Below are positions 40,301 through 52,300 of a stretch of 64,000 nt of DNA, one piece after another. Within the stretch, counting starts at the first letter, position 1; the number at the start of each line of letters is the position of its first letter. The notes under the pieces were generated by a model. That model saw only the letters and a list, made by a program, of their open reading frames with translations. It did no database searches and was not told the origin of the DNA. Origin of the DNA: Progne subis subis. Its lineage: Eukaryota; Chordata; Aves; Passeriformes; Hirundinidae. Position numbers and translations under genes: made by a program. The stretch spans positions 8,221,001 through 8,285,000 of the forward strand of contig JAKJHU010000046.1 in the NCBI GenBank assembly GCA_022316685.1. Direction: 5' to 3'.

Positions 40301-43300
40301 TTAATTAGCCTTTGACCGCTAGCAGGAAACTTGTGATTTAAATACTTGCATTTATAAATGAAAACTTGTCATAAGCTGAAGGCCTATCCAGAGTCATTAA
40401 ACACCTTACCTAAGTAGTTGTTATTGTAGTGTCAGTATGCTCAGATTCCCATTTCCTTCTGAATGTGCCTTTCACACTGTTGGAAGGAAGATCACCAGCT
40501 GTGCATTTTAAAATCAGAATTTGTGCAGAGCCTGGTTGAAAATGTGACATTATTCCTGGTTGAATATGCGCAGAATAATTAACAGAGTTCTTGTACAAGA
40601 AAATTAATATTAAATTAGTGCAATTGAGAAGAAGAGAACAGAGGATCGAGAAATGCAGAAATACTTTCAGTAAGTTCTCTGTAGCTGGTAGTGGCCCTGT
40701 CTCACAGGAACATGGCTGAAAGCCCTTCTTGGCTCCTTGCAATACATTTTGTAGAAATCTCCTCTATGGCCTCAAATGGCATCCAGACAACATGGAGTCC
40801 AACTACAACCCCCTGAGTAACACTAATAAAAAATGTGTCATTCTAAGACATGTAAGTTTATTAGTATTTTTTATTTTTAAAATATATTTTCTATTTCTAA
40901 TGCACATGTTAAAATCATTGCACATCTGTCACTCCTGGAAAAAATCTATAAGTCCTTTATTCTGGATTCAGTTAGAAGTTTAAATATAAAGCTCCAGCTT
41001 AAAACAGGACTGCAGGTTTGAAGCATGCCCTGCTGGTAATATGCGTGTTTATTATATACTATTAAATTATACATTTGGTTTAGAAACTATTGTTCATACA
41101 TTGAAAAAAGAATTTGGAGACTAACTTTGGAAAAAAATTGACTGAAAACTGTCAGATTATTGACAGGCTGTTCTTCTGTTTCTTTTCATTCTTTTCATGT
41201 TTTGATGCTCCATTTATAAATTTATTTTTTCTCCCTCCAGGATTAAAAGCTCAACCCCTAGGAAACTTATCCCAGCTACCTGTGGTGCAACAATTAATGC
41301 TTGTACTTTGCATCGTACTATATCATTATTGCAGGTACTTTATTGCCAGCCTCAAAAGATATGTCAGACCCTCAAAAATCAATGAATTTTAAAATAATGA
41401 GTTATAATCCATATTCTGATTTTTTTAATGTCTTCCTAGATATTCCCACGTATGACTGTAACTGAGCATATTATTGCCAACTATCACACAATCATTTGGG
41501 GTTAACCCCATCCAGAAAGGCACGTGCTTAATGATGGACCATCCCAAGGAGAGGACAATGCAGTGTTCAGATGATTATGCAGGAATCATGGCTGGGAATA
41601 ATCAGACTCTTTCTATTATATCATGATTTATTAGCAGGAACAATACCTGATCCTTGCCTAGTAAGGTGATACAGGTCAGGGAAAATGTCCTTTAGCAGCA
41701 TTTCAGTATCATCAGTGCTAGGTTGTTACGCTGTTATATGAGGGGAAAAGCTGACTTTCCAGAAAGATTACTGAAATTAGGCAGAGGTCAATTTCTCTGA
41801 AACTAGACAAACAGGACTTTGTAGATCCTTTTATTCTTTCCTGCTGAAGTATTTTTCAGAATATTACTGAGTAGCACAACGGCATTGCAGTGTTGGGTGA
41901 CTCCCAAGCACCACAAGACATCTAGCTCAGGTTAAGATGTACTTCAAGCTCAAACTGACTGAACACAGACCTGCCTTGGGGTCCAAGTGCCAAGGAGGGG
42001 CAGCGCAGACAGGACAAAACCATCCCGCTCCACTCACCCCAGCCAACAGCTCCCACTGCCCAAGTGCACCCAGCCTGCCCAGCCCAGCCCAGCAGCCACA
42101 AAAACTCAGCAGAAAATTACATCACCCCAGATACAGCAACGTGCTGTATGGCAGGAGCTGTGCAGGAAAACAGCAGTTATGGAAAGGATCTTTATGAACA
42201 CAAGACGCTGAGAACAGCTTTGCTCCAGCAGTTAATTAGATCAGGACAACATTAATAGTGAAATGCTCATTTCTTTTTTTCATGTGAGGATAAATGTTTA
42301 TTTATCAAGGCACCATAACTTGTAAAGTATTAATAACAGAATGAGTCTGCTCATAATTATTCACCAGGGTTTCCTCTGAACTTCCTCTGAAAGGTCTCCT
42401 GTTGACAGTGTCAAAAACTGGGCAGCAAACCAGATGAGGCAGTCAGTTCCTACATTTCCATATGTTTGGCAGAAGTTCTATGTACAATGACAACATCAGA
42501 AGATATCTATGGATCTTCAGAAGAAAACTGAAATCAGTCCTGCATTGTTGAAGGGAATCTTCAAAGCGTGGCAGAGGATCACCAAAGGGAGTGCCTTGTT
42601 ACAGTGGTGGCTGTGCAGCCTAAGCAGCACAGGTTTTAATTTTACTGCAAGTTATGTACACTGTTCCTCTATGCCCTTTATAGATATTCACAGTGATGTC
42701 AAATGGGAAGGCAGCCACAAGAGTGGCAGATAGCATACCTAAAAATCAGGTTTGGATCACTGCAATGATCTCGATCTGTAGCGGCAAAATAAATGACCAC
42801 TGTGTCACGTGTGTACCTAGTACTGCAATGGATCAGCACTATGAATAACTTCCAGGGCTGAGCTGTTAGCATGAGCCCTTTTTCATTTAGTTTAATAAAA
42901 CTCAAAACAATTCTGACATTCAGAAAGGCCTCAAAAGGAATGGCTTTTTTGGAAGAATGTCTCATCTTTTTAGCAATACTGAATAAAATATTGTGAGTAA
43001 ACAGAGAATTAGAAGAAAAATTATTGCTAGAATAATTTATTATAACGTCCTATAAACCTCATTTTGTCTTTCTGATTGCCATCTTTGTTGGAGTATTACA
43101 GAATTCTTACATAATGAGATATATTTTGCTCGGATTTTTTCAGTGCATTTAACTTCCCGCCACAAGACCTCTTTCTTGACAAATAGTTACATGAAAAAAG
43201 TGGACAGGTTAAGACAGGCCTTCTGACAGATCTCAACTGGAATTCTTGATTTGAAGGCATCAGAAGACAGACCCCTTTCTAGCACAAATCAGTTTCAATC

Positions 43301-46300
43301 CTATCTGTTTACATCAATAACATTTAGACATTGATGTTGCTTTGCTGGTACAGTTTGTGGACAAGGAAAAAAATGGTGGGAACCACATTAACAGCAGCTT
43401 GTTAAATAATTTGCCAAAACCCCCATGTTTCCATACAGCCAAATGCAAGCAATTAATGTGGGGACAAACAAGACAGGCAACACATACAAGATAGGAAACG
43501 ACCTTGGCAAGCAGTGCCTTTGAGAAGGATTTAGAGGTTGTCACAAATAATCATTTTAACATGGTCTTTCCATCTTATGCTTTGGCAGCAGCATTATTGC
43601 AATGGGAAGTAACGCACAGAATTAAGTTATCTTGCAATCTATTCTGTATTGGCAACTGTTATGACTGTGACAAGATTTGTTTTCCACATTTAAATAAAAT
43701 GTGCAAACAGCAGACACAGTCTAGTTGAGTGAAAGAGAAATACTCCAAAAGACAAAAAAATCTGGAAGCTTAGCATCAAATCTTTTAACATAAAAATCAA
43801 GGAGCGTTGTTTACTGAGCTCCTCTAAGAGAAGTCAGAAAAGTGACTTGTCCAATGTCAGAAAACGCATTTAGTAGTTATTTGTGCATGTTGTTTGGCAA
43901 AGCAAAGTAAGATCCCAGTTTATGGAAGCTGGGGACAACAGGAAACTTCAAATAAATTGATCTTTTTACTATCTGAAAATAATCACCGTTTATAATTTAG
44001 GATCTCTGGAGCTAAGCCTTTGGAGGGGTTGGAGAGGCAGGGGAGGACCCAAAAACCAAAACCCAAACTGTCCTGCATGCAGGAAAGACGGGTTTGGTGG
44101 TAATCACATGCTCAAAGTGTCTCTTAGTTCCCTGGGAAAGGAAGGGAAAGCTCCATTACCATGGGTATGCTGAAGTTTACATATTCTGGGTTTTTTGCTT
44201 TTCTCTAAAGGATTAGATATAGGCCAGCTGGGACTTCAAATAGTCTTTAGATGATGGTTACTTGGTATTTCTTTCTTATGTACTCTGTGAGTTTTCCTCA
44301 CTAAACCAAAGGGTGTTAGACACAGCCAACATTCTGATACTTCTCTGTCTCTTTTGTGTACTTCTGAAGACTAAAATGCCTTCATATAATTAAATTTGTA
44401 GAACTTCATATAAACACCAGTTGAGGGGAAAAAAACCCATGACAGGTCTTAGACAGAAGGTTGGACCCCAAAATTTTATTTGCTTTAATTTAAAACTTAA
44501 GTCTATGAAATATATTACTCATTATGAAGCTAAGAAAAATAATATTTTAAATGTGATTTAGAATAACTGATTTAAGCATAACACTTTTCTGTACCACTTG
44601 AAAGCAGCTTCCATATTCAAATATACTTAGCTGTGACCTTTTCCTAGTCTCTCTCATTTTAATTAGAACACTTAAATTATCACATTCAATCACAGAACAA
44701 AATCTATTTGTATAAAATTATTTACAAGATTTTATGCATCCCTTAACAACCCTATGAACCTGATCCAAGGCTCACTGAAGTCTGCAGGAATTGCTCATTA
44801 ATTCAGAGAGTTTGGCACAGCACATAAAGTTATAAAATCGATCTACATGGTTCCAGCAGAAAACCTGAGGTGGAAATCAACTTGTTCTGCTGAGATAAAG
44901 TGTCAGGGTAATGTAACACATTTAAGGGAAATTAGTGTTGATTTTTAAATCCCTTATGCCAGCTTTTCTGTAGAAGTATTCCATATATATCCATATATAT
45001 CCATATATCCAAGGGTAGGATAGATATTATTACATTGAGGACTAATGTCTACTAACATTAATATAGGAGTATTTCATATTCCAGTCCAAAGAATGGCTAA
45101 AATCATCCCAGATTAGGGTTCTGGGGTTTTCTTTAATTCTTTATTGCACCTATCTGCTGAATTTATAAAGACTTGCTTGACGAACCAACTCAAAGAGGGA
45201 CATTAAAGTGCTATAGATAAGGAAAAGAGAACATTCTTAATATCAACATTCAGATGAGGGCAGAGCTAAATAACCAGTCCAGCTGAGATTCCTCTGTGCT
45301 AACAGTGTCTAATGTACCCTCACAATTTGGAACTGGTACGTGCCACCCACCACGGACAAACATAAAGACAGTTTTACTTGTCTGCAGACCTATGACAGGT
45401 TGGGTTCAACTAATCCAACTTTGGGCATCTGATTTAGGGGCTTAGAGATGGGAAGAACAGCCTGTGTTACGCATAAATGGCAATGTTTGAGCAGCCAGGG
45501 TCTGGAGGGTGACCTGTGTGGGAGATGACCGAAGTAAGGTGAGAAAAATCCAGAATTAAAATCTAGAAAAGCAGTAGATTCAATCCATGCAAGGAGAGGA
45601 GAAGACAGTTTTTATGTTTTTATGCAGTCGTTGGACTCAAATGAAAAAGATCTTCATAGTCTCCTTGTTAATAACATTACACGAGTTGGGGTACGTGGTG
45701 GGAGCATTTCCAGTCATACGCCAGTTCTAGCACAAAGACCAAATACAAACTAATAAGCAAATGGAGGGCTTATTAAACTAAAAATTTATGAGCTGCCATA
45801 AATTTTACTTGACTAGTAAATATTTCTGGGTTTTTTTCTGGCTTTAGGAGAAAGAAACTGTCGTTTTATGAACATTTGTTTATATCTAACTTTCTTTTCA
45901 GGATTAAAATCCCATTTTGTTAAATATTAAGGAGTTCAGTGTCACTGATTTTGCAAGAGTATGATTGTACCTTGGCAGTAATCATCACTTCAAAAATTGT
46001 CATTTCCTGCCTCAAGAAAATTTTCAAGAACAAGTAACCTTGAAATACTTTAAATGAGGTTATTGTAAAATTTAAGCTCACTGCTGGCCCTCTCACACTT
46101 GATAAAAACCACATTTCAGAGTTCCATTATGACTCACTAACATGAAGCTTAAAGCACCGTAGATGCCAACAAATAATACCATCTAGTTTTATGACAAATT
46201 TCTTCATGCATATTTATGAATGTCTATTTAAATGAACTAATAAACTGAAATACATGTATTTTTGAAAGTAAAGGAATCTTGGCCAAAACTAAAGAAAAAG

Positions 46301-49300
46301 AAACCAAATGTCTTAAAAAGGCTGGCTTTAGCATGTTTTGGGGAGATATTTCTGCATATAACATACAAATACTAGGCTCCCCTTTATACAAATCCTTTCA
46401 TTCAAGACAGTAAACATAGGTTGTCAGGTGAATATCCATCCTTTTCTGTTCATATTTCTAGAAATACAAGTTTCTTTCTCAAAGGATATCATCACTGATA
46501 GGCTACACAATCAAGACCATGCAGGCTTATACAGCAGCCGATGATCTCTACCAGCATGCCACAGTTTATATTTTTAATGTGCATTTTTCATTAGCTTACT
46601 CGAGTCTGATCAGCTGTTTGACCTTCAGATCCATCTCTAACTGTCTGCTTCTCACTATTAACATTAATATCATCCCAAAGAAACCAAGGATTTGGGGAGA
46701 CTGGGGCAGGGGGAGGTCACAAAAGAAGTGACTAACTGCTACTCTGGCTTCATCAGCTCTTCAACAGCTGTGCTGCAGCCACTGATGTCATTGTGAGCAA
46801 AGCCAGTTACCAAGAACAGACGCAAGATACCCCAGCTGAGGCAAAAAACCTCCATATAAATCAGGAAAATATCACATGGAACAAAGCTAGCATAGCTGCG
46901 GTCACACAGACAAATGCATTCCACAAGTTTGTTAGGCTGAGGATTTATGTGGTTTGTTAGCTCTGCTTCTGAGAAGAGCAATAGCTTCTCCTGGGCCTGG
47001 CCCTCATGCACAGCGTAGCCCACCCTGCCAGTAACAGAGAGGGGTCAGGACTAGGCTGACACCACTCCCCAGCCCAAGCACACATTCCCCTATCACAGGG
47101 AAAGTGATCCCAAATGATCTCACAAAAAGCTGCAGGTTCAAAAATCAGGAGCAGCATTGCCTGAGTCATCCTAACTCAAACTATTCCTACAAAGAAAGCA
47201 ATTTCTCACAGAACCGCCAACCCTGCATTTAGAAGCGGCATCAATGAAATGCGTATTTTTCAGAGTGTGATCTCATTCCTTCAGCACTAGCGCTAATAAG
47301 GATCCATCAAGGGTTTCTGAGGCGGCGTTTGCGCTCCCGGGCTGCGGCGGGCGCAGGCCGCGGTGCCGGCGCTGTCTGAGGGGCGAGGCCGGCGCCGTGT
47401 GACACAGGCTCCTCTGGGACCCCTAGGCGCACCCAGAGCGGCCTCAGCGTCCCTCTCAACAAAACAGCCAGACAAAAAACATTACTGCAGCCTTGCTGAG
47501 ATACAACAGCTGAAGATGGAGAGGAGAAAACTGGAGATTTGTAACTCAAATATGCTTTATGGTAGGCCTTAATTGCTGTTGTAGGATTTTGAAATGAGAC
47601 TCTGTTGTCTACCCAAGCACGCTTATCATGGCAGTGTCACCATATCTCTAGTAGTAGTAGGAGGTGATGAATAAAATATATTAATGGCCACTGAACAGTT
47701 ATTCTACATTATGCATCATCTCCAATGAGGAAAGGTTAGTTTATTTATTAAAGTTACACTTATTTTGCTGAAAATCTCCTTAGAGCATTAAATATTTTAT
47801 AGCAGTTTTATCATCAGCTAAGATAATTACAATAAAAACAAACAGATGAAATAGATTTCCCTTTTTTCTTCAACCTAAAATACAAATATATCATAAAATT
47901 ATTATAAATGGATTCAGAAACAGCACACGATGTGGAGCATCCATATTGAATGAGGTATTTGGGTGGCAAAAGGAAACACTATGGTATTAGAAACTCATTA
48001 GTCAGTCATTATTTTTAGCAGAATATAAAGGGATATAAAATATTTCATTTCAGCTTCTTTTTATTATTCAGAATATTTTATTTTTCAGTGCTTTGCACTT
48101 TCTCCAGAACAAGCTCTCTGTGCCATAACTCCTCCGTACTTCTGATACATGCAATAGCATGGCTCGAATAAGGAAGATATTTTTCACTGGGATTTCAGGT
48201 GCCTGACTGCACTGCAGGGCAGTAATATCAGCCTTGATGCAGTTGAGTGTGTGGGTCTTCCAATCTGGTGACCATTGGCTTCTGATGCAGGGAACTGACA
48301 TTTTTAATTCATTTTCCCTTTTCATTGCCCCCCACAATTTTCAGCAAATCTTTTCAGCAACCTTTAAGACCTGAGGCAAGAATCATTTCTTAAATAGTTC
48401 TCTTGCAATCTTATAGTTGAGGCACATAGTACTTTGCATAATAACAAGATTTGCCTGTGCTGTTATGAGCAGCTTGATATATAAAGCTTTCAAATCTCTA
48501 ATCAAAGCTTTTTATAGTTATTATTTAGGAAATTAGAGGAAATTATGCTTTTAAATAGGTAAGATGTTACAGATTATTTCATGAAGACACACATACAATG
48601 ATAGTCAAGTTTTCTAACAGTCTGGAAGTTTAGCTTGCAGATTCTTGGAACATACAAGTTTCACCTTGGGCCACAAAAGCTATTAAACTCTATCTTATTA
48701 TATCACAGAACATGTATAATCAGATCAGTAGCTGTCAGATATCAGAGGAAAAAAGTACAAAAAAACCCCATTTGCTCTCACTGCTTTATTCTAGACACCA
48801 CATTATGTTATGATTCAGTCTTATTGAAAGAGCTTTTCTACTTACTATCAAAAAATGGACGTAGATACTTGTTGTACCCTTTTATTATTTTCTGTATTGT
48901 TGGAGGTAGAATTTCACTTTTTCCTTCAGCTTCAGGAATTTGCATTGACCTAAAAGGAATTGAAAATGAGGATGTTTTAAAGGGACATGGTAAAAAAAAA
49001 ATTAAAAAAAATTATTGGATTTCATAATCCGTATTAGTCGTTTATGAAGAAAAAAAATCTCTTTTATACCTTAAAGTTTATTATTTCTTTTCATACCTTA
49101 AAGTTTAAGTCTATTTCTTTATACCTTAGAGTCTATTATTTCTTAACACTCCATCTGAAAAACAATCTTCTTTAATACTTCATCTGTAAACAGGGCATTA
49201 TGGTTATAATCTAGGAATGTGGAAGGGATGCTGATTGTTTATTTCAGCATTTAAAATTAAGCTTCTTTTTAGATAATGAAATACATTATATTTAGGTCTC

Positions 49301-52300
49301 GGAGATAGTGCATAAAAACCACGCTTAAAATCCTGCTTTCACAACACAATTTTTAAGCAGGTTACAGAAATAATCCTGTTGAGCAAAATCAGTGAAGCAA
49401 AATGAGAATTCGAGTACTTCCTTTGTTCAGAAACAGCTACAAATAAGATCCATCCATAGAAGCCACATATAAATAACTGCAAACCCTTTCTGCCTATCAC
49501 CAAGACCATGAGCAGGGTGTGCTCTTCAGATATTAAAGCACAGATGATAACAATTACTTGTTCTCAATGGTTTGAGAAAGGTGGGGTATGAATTAGGAAG
49601 GTGAGAAAATAATACAAATAATTAATTGACTTAGTTAGCCCAGCTGGCAGAGGCATTGTCTCTGCTGATGGAGAGCAGACACCTATATAAACACCAGGAG
49701 AAGGGTTGGTTGGTTTTAATCCTTGCTCTGGGAATTACTGGCTCCTAAAAGCGACCAACTCTCCTACAGTAGGTACAAGGGCTGTAGCTGTGGTGATTTG
49801 CTCCTAGGGAGAAGAATCTAAGTATAAACCATTAGGAAAGGGGTTAGCAGTGTTTTGTGGTCTTTTCTTTATAGTGCTAAATCCTCACTGAATTTCTTAG
49901 TCTTAGTTCTTTCTGGAGCTGTTCCTGAAAACACTGTTTTCTCCTTCTTTCTGGGTCTCTTGTAGCTTTCCAAAGCTTGATATTTTGATGTTAATTTTGT
50001 TGTTTGTGAGAAAGATTGAGTTCTTTTGTCAGGGCACTGAGACTTTCATCCACTAGAAATAATCCAATATCTTAAATTGGCAAAGTTTAAGTGCTAAGAT
50101 GATCTCACTGAATGCACGTGGCCAAATCTCTCTGTGGTTTGAAATGTGGTGTCTACTGGCTTGAAAAGCTGCTATTGCTGTATAATTTTTATTCACTAGA
50201 CCCTGTTGCCACAGAAGTAGCTGTTTATCTTTAGCTGCCTTGTAACACAAATATCTTAGCTATTTTAATGATCTTATTTTTTCTCTTTATTTTTCCCTGT
50301 TTTTTATTTCTATATTGACAAAGAATAATGTTGTTACTTAAGTACACCCTCAAGTAAGGTCAGCATTGAAATAAGTAAAGTTTCTCCTGTAAGTTTTTTC
50401 CTAAAGAAACAAACACAGTAATGTTGAGACGTGAATATAAATAAGAAGGCCAGTTTTATGTTGCATAAAAGTGTTAAAATTGGAAATGCATTTGGATGTA
50501 ATTAATTTCTTAAATACTGAACTTGGTATAGATATATCTCCTTTTGTAATTTACATATAAATTTTAGCAAAGTGGTCAATGAGCTGCATGAGTTTAATTT
50601 CACAGCTTTACAGGATTGTTCTTGAATAAGTTTTACACGTTGTGAAGTGTTAAAGGAAAACTTGTTTCTTTTCTACTGCAAGGGTATATAATTGTTCTGC
50701 CCATCAGTATGCAATTGCAGAGTGGTCTGGTTCATTATCATTAACTCCTATTTTCTAAAATATATCTTTTAAACTTTTATGGAAGTCCTTCCCTTAAATG
50801 ACCTGTGGTAATTCACAATTTTCCTCATTAACACATAGTGTGCAGCCTCATATCTCTGGTCTTTTGAGTTTTGTGGTTAAGTAAGTCTGGGAAAGCTGTT
50901 GTGCTGCAACTGAGGCTGTGAATTAATGAGGCATGGTCCCCTGTGTGCTGTTTGGCCACAAAACCTCAGAGAAGCTCTATCATAGCAAGCCAACAAGTGA
51001 GAGGAACCTGAGGGCTCCTAAATGTGAGTGTGTGGTGTTACCAGCTGTTTGGGGGATACTCAGAGGCAGATTGTCAGTGGTGAAAGGTAAGGAACCTACA
51101 GAGGTTCTGTGCCTTAAGTAGGTTGGGGTTTCTATGTTTTAAGGGATGATGCACGGTTTCCTTTAAAGTGCTCTTTGATGCCCATGGTCCTTTTCCAGCC
51201 CAGCCACAGGTAGCTCACAGCTGCAGCAAAGGATAAAGTAAAAGTTGAGCCTCGTTCCACTTATGCGTCTGCATCTTCTCATCAGTGCATCTGAGCTCCT
51301 CTTTTAACCAGTATTTGTGTGGTTATATTTAATATGTATTTTGTAGCTAAGGGAAGCTGTTACAGCTCCTCCATTTTCTTAATGAATGTGAAGTACCTTG
51401 GCATGCATCTAAGTATGGAATTGCCTTGCAACAGGTGATCCAGCAAATGAGGAATGAACAGGTTTTGCAGAAAAAAAAAAAAAAATTAGTATATCATTAT
51501 TTCTGAGAATATCTATGTGGACTGTCAGTGCTTAAAAAACGCTTTAACTCATCAGGTTCTATGTTTTCTGGTTGCCTTTGTAAAAGCTGAATTATAATTA
51601 TTTAGTTTCCTAAGTCATTCTCATGGCTCAAAACCTGAGATTTTTTCTGGGTTTGGCTAAACTTGAAAGGTACAACAACTTCTTGTTACTTAAGGTACTT
51701 TCAAGTTAGTGTCTTAACAGAATGGGGTAACTGGAAGGGGGAAAAGGAACATTTGCCCTAGACAGTAGTATGTAGCATTTATTTAGGCAAAAGTACAGTC
51801 TAGACACATGTAGGAGAATATTTGTTCTGGCTATATTTTGTCAGAAGTTATGTAACATGAAAGAGAAACACCTTAGAACTGCAAGAAGATAAACAAAATG
51901 CCAGATACAGTCTGAATGAGTTTTTGAAACATTTCCCCCACAAAAACAAGAAAGCTTTTTTTCAGGCAATACACTGCCAGGCAAACGGCTTACAGATGCA
52001 AATAAAGTTGTTATTTCTGGTTTCATTCTTGTGCTCAGTGATGTGGGGTTTTATATGGTCTTTGCAGATAAACTGTAGCAAAACCTACCACATCACTGAT
52101 TAATTCTCTGCTTTGAATCACCTTTTTTTTTGTTTTGGTTTGGTTTTTTGTTAAATGGTGAGGTTGAAACTGTAGCATCATGTTGCCAGATACAAGAGCA
52201 AACAGAAGTACCATAAATGCTCTTAAAATCAGGGGAAAAAAAAAATCATAGAATTTTCTGTCCCTGATTCCATAAACCCAGGCTAGCATTCTTTATGTTA

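Larger units (their letters stand above)
39796..48845 (-). other. GABRP intron between mature N-terminus and first-strand exons
   Basis: About 9 kb. It contains a small CpG-rich cluster (about 47310-47460), a GC-rich Pro/Ala-type low-complexity patch near 41985-42100 and a CCATATATAT repeat (44981-45009). No second gene recognised. Confidence 0.85.
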
